Part shown: positions 43,998 to 53,841 of the stretch, piece by piece
How the letters are laid out: every line of letters starts with the position of its first letter
How positions within the stretch are numbered: position 1 is the first letter of the stretch
NCBI GenBank assembly: GCA_937928735.1
Contig: CALFVF010000002.1
Location: forward strand, 1 to 64,000
DNA: 64,000 nt
Source: an uncultured Verrucomicrobiales bacterium
GTDB lineage: Bacteria; Verrucomicrobiota; Verrucomicrobiia; Verrucomicrobiales; Akkermansiaceae
Direction of reading: 5' to 3'
The notes under the pieces: generated by a model
What the model saw: the letters and a program-made list of their open reading frames with translations, nothing else
Databases searched by the model: none
What the model was told of the DNA's origin: nothing
Made by a program: the position numbers and the translations under genes

Positions 43998-45380
43998 ATG
44001 AACATAACAAAAATATTATGGAAAGCTGTCTGCTGTAGCACGATGTGCAGCATGCTGCCAGCGGTGACTGTAGATCCTGGGGTGGATGGGGTGCTGAGCC
44101 AAGCTGAATTTGATAGCGCGCAGAATGCAGCTGGCGTGAACGGGCGAGTGGTGTTCCGCAGAGACATGAGGACAAGTCAGGCTATCTCTGTGAATGTTAG
44201 GGGTCTGACGATGGTTGGGAATAAGCCAGGGGGTGGTCGAGTTAGAATTGTTAGGGATAGTGTGAATGCCACTGTTGGTCGCGCAGATGATTCGCGTGAC
44301 CTGAATCGTGTTCCTGCGGATCGGGTCGATCCAGCAGCTCGGGGTGCCTCCTTATTCAGGATTAATGAGAGTAATATATCTTTCACGAATTTTCACTTTA
44401 GGGCCCAGCATACGCCAGTTCTTGATCGAAATATCGCGCACGATAGTGGCGAGTCTGCTAATGCAGCAATAGGAATAGATCAAGCGATTCGAGTTCTCGG
44501 GCAACACAATAACCTCAGTGTGACTAATTGCACGATTGATCGTCTCAATGTTGGTGTTTGGTATCGCCGAGGCAATCTGCCCGACGGGTTAGAAATGAAA
44601 GACATCGACGCGACCGTGGCAAAAGGAATCCTAAACTGTGTCGAAAGCCCAACGACTCCCGTACCACGGCAGAGTCTCAATAACCCGATGATACTCGATG
44701 ATATGGTTGCGAACTATCGACTGGTAAGAAATAGAAACTTTGTGTCTGTGGCGATGGTTGATCTGGATTATGGAAACTATCAGTACACGAGTAGTATTAA
44801 TTCAGATAATATTCCCGTTATTGACTGTAATGAGAGCAGAATCAATAACTGCCGTGCTTTAGGAATGGCTTCGTGGGGCATTGGGATTAACCGAGTGCGC
44901 AATATGAGGATTACTGGGTGTAACTTCACAGTCGGGAATTTCAAAGATGTATTTGTTAATGCATTTCACATCGAAGCGGCTGCTAATAATATCGTAGTGG
45001 CTGATACTGTGATGAGAGTGAACCGTGTCAATGGTGATGTGATTCGCAATGGCACATCTATTTTCTCAGGCATTGGAGGACGTTCACAGCATCCACCATT
45101 TGATATCTTCTTTGAAAATTGCCGTTACCGAGGAGCTCCGGATGCGATTCTTATTGGCATCTACCGTGATTGGACTTTCCGAGGTCGCCAGGATATTCGT
45201 GTGGACGAATCTGAGCTACGCAGTGTTTCTCGATCTGGTTTACGCTCTGGTATCGCGCGCTTAAATTTCTTTGGTCGCGGGATTAATGATTTTAGAGATT
45301 TTCCTGCTGGCAGGTTTCTAACAGGTGATCGGTCGATTCGGCAAGTTGTCGATGAATTTAATGAATCGAGAGGACGCTAA
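43998..45380 (+). CDS. secreted right-handed parallel beta-helix protein
   Basis: A 460-residue protein with a signal peptide (MNITKILWKAVCCSTMCSMLPA). The body has repeated short strands typical of a beta-helix: LSVTNCTIDRLNVGVWYRR, then SRINNCRALGMASWGIGINRV and MRITGCNFTVGNFKDVFVN. In the family this fold carries pectate lyase and similar polysaccharide-degrading or binding activities, but no catalytic motif could be assigned. Upstream is AT-rich DNA (43790-43960) and a CCGCCCC box at 43962. A terminator-like hairpin and a palindromic repeat follow the stop. Confidence 0.75.
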   Translation: MNITKILWKAVCCSTMCSMLPAVTVDPGVDGVLSQAEFDSAQNAAGVNGRVVFRRDMRTSQAISVNVRGLTMVGNKPGGGRVRIVRDSVNATVGRADDSRDLNRVPADRVDPAARGASLFRINESNISFTNFHFRAQHTPVLDRNIAHDSGESANAAIGIDQAIRVLGQHNNLSVTNCTIDRLNVGVWYRRGNLPDGLEMKDIDATVAKGILNCVESPTTPVPRQSLNNPMILDDMVANYRLVRNRNFVSVAMVDLDYGNYQYTSSINSDNIPVIDCNESRINNCRALGMASWGIGINRVRNMRITGCNFTVGNFKDVFVNAFHIEAAANNIVVADTVMRVNRVNGDVIRNGTSIFSGIGGRSQHPPFDIFFENCRYRGAPDAILIGIYRDWTFRGRQDIRVDESELRSVSRSGLRSGIARLNFFGRGINDFRDFPAGRFLTGDRSIRQVVDEFNESRGR

Positions 45381-45389
45381 GTGGGGGGT

Positions 45390-45416
45390 ATACCAACTCA
45401 AAAAACTAACTGGTAT
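45390..45416 (+). repeat. 27-bp palindromic repeat, copy C
   Basis: Starts ATACCAACTC and ends AACTGGTAT, with a run of A between. Arms ATACCA/TGGTAT complement each other. It lies ten bases after the stop of the beta-helix gene and differs from copy A by one base. Confidence 0.85.
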
Positions 45417-45418
45417 TA

Positions 45419-45462
45419 TTTGAATTTGCGCGGCGAATTGTAGCGTAAATTCAAAAGTCTTT
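45419..45462. terminator. hairpin between the beta-helix gene and fabH (possible bidirectional terminator)
   Basis: TTTGAATTTGCGC (45419-45431) pairs with GCGTAAATTCAAA (45443-45455) over 13 positions with one G-U wobble, around an 11-base loop. A run of T follows at 45459-45465. It may terminate the plus-strand gene; on the minus strand the stem is AT-rich and weaker as a terminator. Confidence 0.65.
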
Positions 45463-45502
45463 TTTCAGTGAAAATAATTGTGCTAAACACGAGTTTGGTT
45501 AC

Positions 45503-46504
45503 TTACCAACGAATGGCTGTGGCAGCCCATGTTAGGCCTGCGCCAAAGACTACCAGAACGATGTGGTCTCCCTGTTTGAATGCGCCAGATCTATGCGCTT
45601 CATCAAGAGCTATTGCGACAGCTGCTGCTGAGGTATTGCCGTATTTATCCAAGTTTACAAAGACTTTTTCCCGTGAGATGTCGAGTCTGTTGACTATGGC
45701 GTCGATAATTCTGAGATTAGCTTGGTGAGGTATGACACACGCGATATCTTCTGTGGTGAGACCTGCGCGCGCGATGACAGTTTCGGAAGCATTGCGCATT
45801 GCTGTGACGGCTTGCTTAAAGACCTCTCTGCCCTGCATAGTGAGGGCGGCGAGGTTCTCACCAACATTGGCGCTCGTTGTCGGGCAGGCAGTGCCTCCAC
45901 CCGGGATGTTTAAAATAGAAGTCTGGGCGCCGTCTGTTCCCATTTCTGTAGAAAGAATGGCTCCTTCGCCTTCTTCTGATTTGGTGAGAATGGCAGCTCC
46001 TGCGCCGTCGCCAAAGAGGACACAAGTGTTTCTGTCTTCCCAGTTGACAAAGGAGGAGAGCTTTTCGGCACCAATAATAAGAGCATTCTTGTAGGCGCCA
46101 TCTGAGATCATTCTCTTCGCCAGCTTAAGGGCATAGAGAAAGCCTGAGCAGGCAGCAGAGATATCAAAGGCGACAGCCCCAGTAGCTCCGAGATTATGCT
46201 GCACATAGCAGGCGGTGGCTGGAGTCAGGGTGTCGGGGGTGATGGTGGCGACAATAATAAGCTCGATATCACTGCCTGAGAGTTTCGCCTGCTTAAGAGC
46301 GTTTTGAGCGGCTTTGGTGGCGAGATGTGAGGTGAACTCGTCTTTTGCGGCGATTCTTCTCTCTTTAATCCCTGTTCTGCTAACAATCCACTCATCATTG
46401 GTGTCGACAAGCTTCTCGAGGTCAGCGTTGGTCATGATCGTTTCGGGAACATAGCTCCCAGTCCCTGCGATCTTGACGGGTATTTCAGAGGAAGATTGGC
46501 TCAT
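45503..46504 (-). CDS. fabH: beta-ketoacyl-ACP synthase III
   Basis: This enzyme begins fatty acid synthesis by joining acetyl-CoA to malonyl-ACP. The nucleophile Cys119 lies in DISAACSGF; the His in CVIPHQANLRIID and the Asn in GNTSAAAVAIALDEA complete the triad. From the ATG at 46504 the product is 333 residues; a TTG at 46543 would add 13 and would overlap metF, which is unlikely. It is downstream of metF on the same strand. No classic Shine-Dalgarno precedes the ATG. Confidence 0.96.
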   Translation of the reverse strand: MSQSSSEIPVKIAGTGSYVPETIMTNADLEKLVDTNDEWIVSRTGIKERRIAAKDEFTSHLATKAAQNALKQAKLSGSDIELIIVATITPDTLTPATACYVQHNLGATGAVAFDISAACSGFLYALKLAKRMISDGAYKNALIIGAEKLSSFVNWEDRNTCVLFGDGAGAAILTKSEEGEGAILSTEMGTDGAQTSILNIPGGGTACPTTSANVGENLAALTMQGREVFKQAVTAMRNASETVIARAGLTTEDIACVIPHQANLRIIDAIVNRLDISREKVFVNLDKYGNTSAAAVAIALDEAHRSGAFKQGDHIVLVVFGAGLTWAATAIRW

Positions 46505-46539
46505 TTGATTGTAAGAAGTAGGTGGAGAAGCTCTGAGGG

Positions 46540-47448
46540 TCAAGAGGAGGTTTTGGCGAGTCCGAGACTAGCGTAGATTTCCCGAGTGGCCTTACTTTTA
46601 TTGAGTGTGTAGAAGTGAATGCCATCGACATTTTGTTCCAGTAACTCGGAGCATTGCTGCGCGGCGTAGTGGATACCCACTTGCTCGACGAGCTCTGGGT
46701 TGTTCTCAGCGCGCTGGAGGGCTTTGAGGAGCTTTGCTGGGAAGCGAGAGCCTTCGGCAAGCTCGGCCATTCTGGCCATGCTTTTGATGGAAGACACGGG
46801 CATAATACCCGCGATGATGGGAACGTGAATACCAGCGAGACTACAGCGATCACGGTAGTCAAAGAAGTCATGATTATCAAAGAAGAGCTGGGTGCAGATG
46901 TAGTCAGCACCCGCGTCCACTTTCGCCTTCATGTAGTCCATTTCTTTCATGCGATTCTGCGTCTGTGGGTGGCCCTCGGGGAAGCCTGCGACTCCTATGC
47001 CAAAGCCTCGTGAGTCAGGGTGCTCACCTGAGTCATTAAATTCGCGAATAAAGGTGACGAGATCAGCGGCGAATTGGAAGGCGTCTTTACTGCGGTCGTA
47101 GTCGGGCTGTGTTCTTGGTGGGTCACCACGTAGAGCGAGAATATTGTGGACTCCTGCTTGAGCGTATCTCTGGAGGATCTGCCAGATTTCTTCTTTTGAG
47201 TGGCCAATGCAGGTTAGGTGGGGAATTGGGGGGATGGATGTGGTAGATTTTATTTTCACCACCAAGTCGTGTGTCACTTCTCGAGTCGTCCCGCCAGCTC
47301 CGTAGGTAACACTCACAAATGTTGGGTCATAGGGCTCGAGCTCTGAGATTGCTGCATAGAGTGCTTCTCCGGCTTCGAGAGTGCGCGGAGGAAAGAATTC
47401 AAAGGAGAGTGAAGGACCTTCGCGGTTGAGAATATCATCAATGTGCAT
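46540..47448 (-). CDS. metF: methylenetetrahydrofolate reductase
   Basis: This flavoprotein reduces 5,10-methylene-THF to 5-methyl-THF for methionine synthesis. Features seen: LSFEFFPPRT near the start, FVSVTYGAGGTTREVTHDLV, HLTCIGHSKEE, ILALRGDPP, GFPEGHP, DYICTQLFFDNHDF and GIHFYTLN. The ATG at 47448 gives 302 residues, the usual length. A frame reaching 47562 is open but its first 38 residues are not family-like. The gene ends 36 bases before the fabH start. Confidence 0.95.
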   Translation of the reverse strand: MHIDDILNREGPSLSFEFFPPRTLEAGEALYAAISELEPYDPTFVSVTYGAGGTTREVTHDLVVKIKSTTSIPPIPHLTCIGHSKEEIWQILQRYAQAGVHNILALRGDPPRTQPDYDRSKDAFQFAADLVTFIREFNDSGEHPDSRGFGIGVAGFPEGHPQTQNRMKEMDYMKAKVDAGADYICTQLFFDNHDFFDYRDRCSLAGIHVPIIAGIMPVSSIKSMARMAELAEGSRFPAKLLKALQRAENNPELVEQVGIHYAAQQCSELLEQNVDGIHFYTLNKSKATREIYASLGLAKTSS

Positions 47449-47649
47449 AGCAATGTGTCGGTGTGATGGAGATTTCTCGCCTTTTCTGTGGAAAATGCAA
47501 GCTTGCGTGCAACCTTTGGGCTTGTTTGAGGTTAGATCCACAAAGAGATTCAAATGGTGCACTCTGACTTAGCCTTCTTTTTCTCTTATCTTCACTTTCT
47601 CATTTCACCCATTTAACCTTAATTTCTCTCTCCATAACCCCGCCTATTT

Positions 47650-48711
47650 ATGATGAAAAAGATGTCTAATTCCACCACAGAGCTGAACGATAGAGCGAGT
47701 ATCTTCCAGCTGGATTTGCAAACATTTAGGTTGTGCATTATCGCGGTATTGGGCTGCTTTACCGAGCTAGCGTACGCCCAAGATCAGGCGATGACGGTGA
47801 GTAAAGAGGGAGATCAGAAAGAGAGAGGGGATAAAAACGTAAAAAAGGGGTGGGATTTTAAAAGCGAGCGAGCGAGTGTGAAAATGAAGCATCATTATGG
47901 TGCAGAAAGAATGCGCGGATTATTTTCCCTTCTCGATACAGATGACTCAGGGAAGCTTGATTTTGGCGAATTCTCGAAAGCTCCAAAACTAGTTGGCCTC
48001 AAGGAGCCACAGCAAGTAGCACTCTTTAAAAAATTAGATGATAATGCCGATGAGCGCTTAGAGATGAAAGAGCTTCACCCTCACTCAATGTCTCGATCCC
48101 TTCGTCTGGCAGATCAAAATGGGGATGGTCAGTTAAGCTATGCGGAGTATCAGAATTCGTCTTGTGCACTAGGGGGGAGTGAGGTGGAAAAAAAGGCGCA
48201 TTTTAAGAAGTTAGACTTGGACCAAGATGGCATTCTCTCGAGTAGCGAATTCGGGAAAGGTTCGCGGCGTGGGCACCACGAGAGCGGGCACTATGAAGAC
48301 AGGTTTAGAGCGGCGGATACGGACCAATCAGGGGGGCTTCTGCTTGAGGAATTCAAGGCGATACCGAAGCTCTCACAAGTGCCAGACAAGCACCTAGAGT
48401 CCATCTTTCGTAAAATTGACCAAAACAAAGACGCCGTGCTGACCTTAGATGAATTTAAAAGCAGGAGAAAGAGGCAGGATCGTGGCCGAATCCTCCAGCT
48501 GTGGCAGCGTATTGAGCAGAGCGGGGCACTTGCTGATGACAAACTTGAGCGCGCAGAACTCACCGAGCTCAAGCTGCCAGAGATGATTGTGGAGAGAATG
48601 TTTTCGCGCCTAGATCAGAACGGTGACGGTGTGATCCAGAGCAGTGAAAAGCCAAGTCTCAGAAAGTATCCTGAGAAGCAGAGAGACAAGAGAAAGAAGG
48701 GGGAACTTTAA
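47650..48711 (+). CDS. secreted protein with about seven EF-hand calcium-binding loops
   Basis: A 353-residue protein with an N-terminal extension and a hydrophobic signal segment ending ELAYAQ near residue 44. The mature part holds EF-hand loops: DTDDSGKLDFGE, DDNADERLEMKE, DQNGDGQLSYAE, DLDQDGILSSSE, DTDQSGGLLLEE, DQNKDAVLTLDE and DQNGDGVIQSSE. The last ones, and the first, keep the acidic ligands at positions 1, 3, 5 and 12; DDNADERLEMKE is degenerate. Bacterial proteins of this kind may bind Ca2+ in the envelope, but their function is unknown. No close neighbours on the same strand. Confidence 0.85.
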   Translation: MMKKMSNSTTELNDRASIFQLDLQTFRLCIIAVLGCFTELAYAQDQAMTVSKEGDQKERGDKNVKKGWDFKSERASVKMKHHYGAERMRGLFSLLDTDDSGKLDFGEFSKAPKLVGLKEPQQVALFKKLDDNADERLEMKELHPHSMSRSLRLADQNGDGQLSYAEYQNSSCALGGSEVEKKAHFKKLDLDQDGILSSSEFGKGSRRGHHESGHYEDRFRAADTDQSGGLLLEEFKAIPKLSQVPDKHLESIFRKIDQNKDAVLTLDEFKSRRKRQDRGRILQLWQRIEQSGALADDKLERAELTELKLPEMIVERMFSRLDQNGDGVIQSSEKPSLRKYPEKQRDKRKKGEL

Positions 48712-48841
48712 TCACGATTCTTGATCTCAAATCGTATGTTTTACTGGGTTCTCTGTTTGACTAGCTAATGATATGCCATAGCAGCTAGCCTTGCGGCGGC
48801 TACTTTGGTGTTTCTTTGGAGTCATATCCCCAGTAAACTCA

Positions 48842-48867
48842 AAAAAATGATAGCTAGATCATTTTTT
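48842..48867. terminator. AT-rich palindrome between convergent genes (possible bidirectional terminator)
   Basis: AAAAAATGAT and ATCATTTTTT form ten perfect pairs around AGCTAG. The low GC content makes it weaker than normal terminators, but it lies between the convergent EF-hand and topB genes and ends in T on both strands. Confidence 0.55.
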
Positions 48868-48889
48868 AGCTCATACATACTGCTCTGCG

Positions 48890-51484
48890 CTACGAGTCTG
48901 CATTTGGTTTCTTAGCAGCCTTCTTTGCGGCTTTTTTGGCCGTTTTTCTTGCTGTTTTCTTTGTGGTCTTTTTCTTTGCCTCGCGGGGAGGGAACTCGAA
49001 AGTGGGTCTATCCGCCTTGAAGTCGTAGAGTAAGAAGGCGCTAAATTTTCGCTTGGTTCGGTTAGAAACGAAGTTGTCGAGCTTCGGGGTCTTCCCGCCT
49101 TGGAACATGGCGACGGCGTGCTCTTTGGTGATCTCTTGCTGGAGGAGCATTTTACTGATTTTTAGGCCAGCAGGTGCTTTTTTCGTGACGATGGAGGGGA
49201 CGCGGTAGGACTTCTCTAGCTCGTAGATTTTGTGCTCTTTGTCCTCGTGTTGCATAGTGCCGATGACTTTCTCATCGGTGAGTTCTTCATCATCGTCTTC
49301 ATCACGCTCAAAGACAAAGGCGACTTTGAGCTTCGCATCTAGCTCGAGGCCGGCATCAAATGGCTTATTGAAGCGCGACTTAAATCCAGTGAGTGGGCCG
49401 ACAAATTTTTTGCTGAAGAGTTCGTGGGCTTCTTTCTCAGAGAGGAGTCTACCTGCGATGTGTTTTTTGGTCTTCCAGCCGCATTCTTCCTGAGTGCACT
49501 CGTAGGTTGCGTCGGTTTGCTTCATCGGAGAGGACTGGCACTTCGGACAAGGGGCGTTAAGTTCTGGGAAGACTTTATTCTTAAGAATTTCGGTCTGAGT
49601 TTTCGCGCGCTCCACCATATCTTTGGTGAAATCAATGATGTCACGCATGAACTCGGGGCGGCCCAACTTGCCCTGTTCCATCTGGCGTAGTTTATACTCC
49701 CAGTCTCCAGTCATGCTGGCAGAGGCTAAGTCATCACAGCCGATTTCGTGAATAATGCTGATGAGATTAAGCCCTGTGGCTGTGACATGCATTTCACGAC
49801 CATCTCGCAGGACGTATTTCTGGCGAAGAAGGGCTTCGATAATAGACGCTCGCGTGGCTGGGGTGCCCAGTCCGCGCTCAGACATGGCTTCGCGTAGTTC
49901 TTCATCTGTGACGAGCTTGCCGGCACCTTCCATGGCTGAGAGTAGTGTCGCCTCATTGTAGCGGGCAGGGGGCTTCGTCTCGTCGTGGTGGACGGCGATG
50001 TAGTCGACTTTGGCCTGTTCGCCATCGGTGACACCGACGAGTTCATCTTTACCAGAAGCGACTCCTGGGCGGCGCCCATAGACAGCTAAGTAGCCGGGCG
50101 TGACAAGTACCTTACCTGTGGTGAGGAAGTGGTCTGTGGGATCACTGGTGTGGGTGATGGTGGTGATTCTGCGGGTGTTCTCAAACACTGCGGGAGGGTA
50201 GAATATGCCAATGAAGCGCTTGCAAACCAGATCGAAAAGCTTGGCCTCTTCTTCGGAGAGTTTTACAAATCGCCCTGTCGGTATGATTGCGTGGTGGTCG
50301 CTGATTTTTGAGTTATTAAAGACTCGCTTGGTGGGAATGATGGCGCATTCTTTATTCGAGTCATCGAGGATGGCACTGGCGAATTCAGAGAGTGGGCCAG
50401 CATCATTTTTGATCGAACCCATTGTCCCATAGACGGTCTTGACGTAATCCTCAGGCAGATAGCGCGAGTCAGTTCTCGGGTAAGTGAGCATTTTGTGGCG
50501 CTCATAGAGTGCCTGGGCGAGCTGTAGTGTTCGGCGAGCGGAGAAACCAAATCGACTCGAAGCTTCTCTCTGCAGTGTCGTGAGGTCGTAGAGCTGTGGG
50601 CAGGCTTGTTTGGTGGGTTTTTTCTCGTCAGTCACGGTCCCCACTTTACCCTCGCAGCGCTTTTGAATCGTTTCGGCCTGCTCGGGCTCCCAGATTCTCT
50701 CTGGGCGTCCGTGTGGTCTGGCTTCGTCTTTTTTCCAGTTCGTGTCGATCCATCGCCCCATATAGCCACCTGCTGACACGGCGAAGTCTGCGTGGACTTC
50801 GGTGTAGGCGGTGGGCTCAAAGCTGCGAATTTCGAGCTCTCTCTTCGCCAGAATGGCCAGAGTGGGTGTCTGCACGCGCCCGGCTGAGGAGATATTAAAA
50901 CCTCCATGTCTTGAGCGGAAGCAGGTGAGGGCACGAGTGGCATTGAGGCCGACGAGCCAGTCTGACTCGGAGCGGCATTTTGCAGCGGCTGCTAGATCAA
51001 GCATCTCGCTGTCATCGCGTAAGCTATCCCAGGCATTGAGAATGGCCTGGTTGGTCATGGACTGCATCCAGAGGCGCTTGACTTCTTTGTTAATCGCGCC
51101 GAGCTCGAGGATGTACTTGAAAATGAGCTCTCCTTCTCGCCCCGCATCGCAAGCATTGACGAGGGTGGTGACGTCTTTTCTGCGTGCTAGCTTGAGCACG
51201 AGTTTGAGTCTGCTCTCCGATTGTTCGATGGGCTGGAGCTGGAATGAGCTGGGAATGGCAGGGAGGACATCAAACTTCCATGGGAGGTTCTTGCCATTGG
51301 GGCCAGTAGGCATCTTGAGTTCGACGAGGTGACCGACTGCTGAGGTGATGATGTGGGTGTCATTCTCGAAGTAGGTGTTTCTGTCTTTACCCTTTTTCTC
51401 AAATTTGCCCAGTTTCTTAGCTAGCGCACGAGACAGATCTGTGGCTACGGAGGGCTTTTCGGCAATGATGAGCGATTTAGACAT
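48890..51484 (-). CDS. topB: DNA topoisomerase III with lysine-rich tail
   Basis: This is a type IA topoisomerase of 864 residues from the ATG at 51484 (an upstream frame to 51514 is open but not family-like). The TOPRIM domain is [11 protein letters not shown] and [12 protein letters not shown] (about residue 105). The active-site Tyr lies in [29 protein letters not shown] and [12 protein letters not shown] with [10 protein letters not shown] (a zinc ribbon) follow, then one or two Topo III C-terminal repeats. The last 25 residues are very basic ([18 protein letters not shown]), like histone H1/Hc1 tails. It relaxes or decatenates DNA. Confidence 0.95.
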   Translation of the reverse strand: MSKSLIIAEKPSVATDLSRALAKKLGKFEKKGKDRNTYFENDTHIITSAVGHLVELKMPTGPNGKNLPWKFDVLPAIPSSFQLQPIEQSESRLKLVLKLARRKDVTTLVNACDAGREGELIFKYILELGAINKEVKRLWMQSMTNQAILNAWDSLRDDSEMLDLAAAAKCRSESDWLVGLNATRALTCFRSRHGGFNISSAGRVQTPTLAILAKRELEIRSFEPTAYTEVHADFAVSAGGYMGRWIDTNWKKDEARPHGRPERIWEPEQAETIQKRCEGKVGTVTDEKKPTKQACPQLYDLTTLQREASSRFGFSARRTLQLAQALYERHKMLTYPRTDSRYLPEDYVKTVYGTMGSIKNDAGPLSEFASAILDDSNKECAIIPTKRVFNNSKISDHHAIIPTGRFVKLSEEEAKLFDLVCKRFIGIFYPPAVFENTRRITTITHTSDPTDHFLTTGKVLVTPGYLAVYGRRPGVASGKDELVGVTDGEQAKVDYIAVHHDETKPPARYNEATLLSAMEGAGKLVTDEELREAMSERGLGTPATRASIIEALLRQKYVLRDGREMHVTATGLNLISIIHEIGCDDLASASMTGDWEYKLRQMEQGKLGRPEFMRDIIDFTKDMVERAKTQTEILKNKVFPELNAPCPKCQSSPMKQTDATYECTQEECGWKTKKHIAGRLLSEKEAHELFSKKFVGPLTGFKSRFNKPFDAGLELDAKLKVAFVFERDEDDDEELTDEKVIGTMQHEDKEHKIYELEKSYRVPSIVTKKAPAGLKISKMLLQQEITKEHAVAMFQGGKTPKLDNFVSNRTKRKFSAFLLYDFKADRPTFEFPPREAKKKTTKKTARKTAKKAAKKAAKKPNADS

Positions 51485-51514
51485 TGGAATGGGGATTACG
51501 CTTCCATGAGGCAT

Positions 51515-51850
51515 TTGGAAAGTTATTTTTTTAAGATCTGCTCATTATGGCGAAGATAAGAGCGACTTAGAGAGCTTTCTTTGAGCTTGAATTTGGGGCG
51601 ATGAGATGGAGTTTTGTTCTTTCTGGCGGCAGGCTGGAGCATTTTTTCTGCCAGAGGAGCTCATACCAATGAGAAAAACTAACTGGTATCAGAATGGATG
51701 TGGACTAGGTCTCTCAAGGCTCAGTGGGTGATAGAAATGTCATTGCAGCCTCAGTGAGCTCTTTTCTCTAAGTTGTGCGATGTCTAAATACGCGGTTGAT
51801 TTTCAAGGGTGCTGGCTACAGTATACCCCTAGGATAAAAAATTAGGGTGT
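51515..51850. other. 336-base gap before the TonB operon
   Basis: No gene seen. It holds palindromic repeat copy D (51663-51689) and a hairpin TCTGGC/GCCAGA (51622-51627 and 51650-51655). An imperfect inverted repeat TACCCCTA/TAGGGT (51824-51831 and 51843-51848) lies directly before the start and could be an operator of the TonB gene. Confidence 0.5.
51663..51689 (+). repeat. 27-bp palindromic repeat, copy D
   Basis: Reads ATACCAATGAG followed by AAAAACTAACTGGTAT. Arms ATACCA and TGGTAT are complementary. Closest to copy B. It lies between topB and the TonB operon, both starting away from it. Confidence 0.85.
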
Positions 51851-53104
51851 ATGAGGGTCATGAGTAGAAAGAAACAACATTGGATCAAGGGGAGCTGCGT
51901 GCTACTCGCCATTGTGTTTCACCTTGTGCTTTTCGTTGTTTTATTTGGATCCAATGTTTTAGCTCTATTTAGCCCTTCAAATTCTGAAGGTACTAGAAAC
52001 AGTGAATCTGATGAACTCAGCCAGGCAATCATTGTGGAGCTAGAGGATATGGTGATTGCGGAGTTGCTAGAGCAGACTCTCGAAGAGCCTGCGGAGGAAC
52101 CAGAGCCTCCGACGCCACCCAAACCTAAGCGATTTCTAAAGACCTCAGATCGCCAACTGACGGGTGTACCTGAGAAGGACACAAGTGCCTTTGGGGAGAG
52201 AAACACGATAGCGGCGAGTAATGCTGAGGCGACTGCGGACGCGCCAGCGGTAGCCGCTCAAGCTGGAGAAAAAGCGCGCTTCCAGGGTGACTTAAGAACC
52301 ATAGAAGGAGTCTATGCGGATGGGCAGATAGGATCATTAGCCTCGAGGAGTGAGGCGGGAGGGTCTTCGGCGGCGAGTGTGTTGTCATCTCGACCCTTTG
52401 AAGAGCAGGTGAAGCCTGAGCCCCTAGTCAAACCAGAGCCCGAGCAGACAGAGAAGGAACCAGATCGCTCCCCAGAGGTCGAAGAGCCTAAACCTGATGA
52501 GAACTCTCAGCTACGTGAGCAAGAAGAGAGTGAGCTCAAGCAAGATGTGAATCCTTTCCAGAGTGCGAACCAGTCAAAGACGACTGAGCAAAAAGCCACG
52601 CCCTCACCTCTCGAGGAGCCCGGCGAGAGCCAACCGCCTGAAGTGGAGAAAAAGAAGCTGCCGACCGCAAAGCAGGGTAAAGCAAAATCTGAGGAGCAGA
52701 AATCTGACGCCCCTAGATCGAAGGGCTTTGAGTCTGGAGGGCGCACCACGAAGCTCTTAGGCTCGATTTCGCGCCGCTCCTCAGTGAGTTCACAGGATGT
52801 CGTGGCGAGTCCACTCGGGCGCTATCAGGCTGCGGTGAGTCAGGCGATCGAGCGTGAGTGGATGGCAAACTGCACGAAGTACCGAGAGTTTATTAATCCA
52901 GGGGTGATTACGATTCGATTCTATGTGGATGGGCAGGGGGATGTGCACAAGGCGAGATTTATGGACATCGTTGAAGGTAGCGAGATCCAGAAGGGCTTCA
53001 CACTACAATCTGTGAAAAAAGCCAAGATCCCCTCGATGCCCGCGCAGGTGAAAGAGGATCAAGACGGCGAGCTACTGGAGCTCATTTATAATTTTATATT
53101 TTAA
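51851..53104 (+). CDS. TonB/TolA-like energy transducer
   Basis: A 417-residue inner-membrane protein. A membrane helix (about residues 14-36) is followed by a long disordered stretch rich in Pro, Glu, Lys and Ser (40-290), such as EEPEPPTPPKPKRF, then a C-terminal globular domain (about 320-417) with VSQAIEREWMAN, ITIRFYVDGQGDVHKARFMDI, the strand-helix layout of TonB_C/TolA_C. The transducer spans the periplasm and links ExbB/D energy to outer-membrane receptors or maintenance of the envelope. It is followed by exbB and exbD in the same operon. TolB and Pal are not adjacent. Confidence 0.82.
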   Translation: MRVMSRKKQHWIKGSCVLLAIVFHLVLFVVLFGSNVLALFSPSNSEGTRNSESDELSQAIIVELEDMVIAELLEQTLEEPAEEPEPPTPPKPKRFLKTSDRQLTGVPEKDTSAFGERNTIAASNAEATADAPAVAAQAGEKARFQGDLRTIEGVYADGQIGSLASRSEAGGSSAASVLSSRPFEEQVKPEPLVKPEPEQTEKEPDRSPEVEEPKPDENSQLREQEESELKQDVNPFQSANQSKTTEQKATPSPLEEPGESQPPEVEKKKLPTAKQGKAKSEEQKSDAPRSKGFESGGRTTKLLGSISRRSSVSSQDVVASPLGRYQAAVSQAIEREWMANCTKYREFINPGVITIRFYVDGQGDVHKARFMDIVEGSEIQKGFTLQSVKKAKIPSMPAQVKEDQDGELLELIYNFIF

Positions 53105-53130
53105 CGAAGCAATTAAACAAGGTGATAGGA

Positions 53131-53820
53131 ATGAATGGAATAACAATAGCAGAAGTGGTGGGTGCTGAAGTGGTGGACTCGGAGAATCTGAGTTGGTGGG
53201 CAGCGACGCAGGACTTCATGCAAAAGGGGGGTGTGTTTCTCTACATCTTACTTGTATGCTCGGTCATCGCCCTTGCTGTCATTCTCTACAAAAGTCTCCA
53301 GCTGAAGCGAGCAGGCATCATCCCAAGAGAGCTGGAGGAGGGGGTGGAGACCTACGCGAGTGAGCCGGTGGCTAAGAATGCGGAGTATATCACCCATAGC
53401 CTCCGAAGTAGTGAGACAGCTCTCTCGCGACTCATTCAGGTCGCCCTCACACATCAGCAAGATTCCACGGATGAGGTCCAAGAGGCGGTGCAGGCGAATG
53501 CTCGTGAGGAGGTGGTGAAAATGCACTCTGGTATTCCAGTGCTTGAGGTGATGATTACCATTTGCCCACTCTTAGGGCTACTGGGAACAGCGAGTGGTCT
53601 AGTCACAGTGTTCTCAGAAGCTGGAGAGAATGCCGACTATGATGCCATGAAGGTGGGAATCGCTAGAGCACTGGGGACGACAATCGCGGGGATTGCAGTG
53701 GCTGTTCCCGCGGTGATTGCACACAGTTTTTTCTGTCGAAAGGTGGAGACGATGTCAGCTCGACTCGAGGTGTTACTGGGTAAATTCGTCACGGCATGCC
53801 GGGTGAGTCATTCTAAGTAA
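53131..53820 (+). CDS. ExbB/TolQ-type proton channel
   Basis: A MotA/TolQ/ExbB-type membrane protein with three membrane segments: FLYILLVCSVIALAVILY, and two in the C-half (MITICPLLGLLGTASGLVTVF and TIAGIAVAVPAVIAHSFF). The conserved Thr and Pro residues of the channel helices are there. The ATG at 53131 is preferred over a GTG at 53122, because AAGGTG precedes it. From there it has 229 residues. It drives the TonB-like protein with the proton gradient. Confidence 0.88.
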   Translation: MNGITIAEVVGAEVVDSENLSWWAATQDFMQKGGVFLYILLVCSVIALAVILYKSLQLKRAGIIPRELEEGVETYASEPVAKNAEYITHSLRSSETALSRLIQVALTHQQDSTDEVQEAVQANAREEVVKMHSGIPVLEVMITICPLLGLLGTASGLVTVFSEAGENADYDAMKVGIARALGTTIAGIAVAVPAVIAHSFFCRKVETMSARLEVLLGKFVTACRVSHSK

Positions 53821-53841
53821 AAACTGGCTGAGAGCGAAGGT

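Noticed and set aside
46505-46543. fabH starting at TTG 46543
   Set aside because: It would overlap the metF end; the ATG at 46504 gives a normal FabH start.
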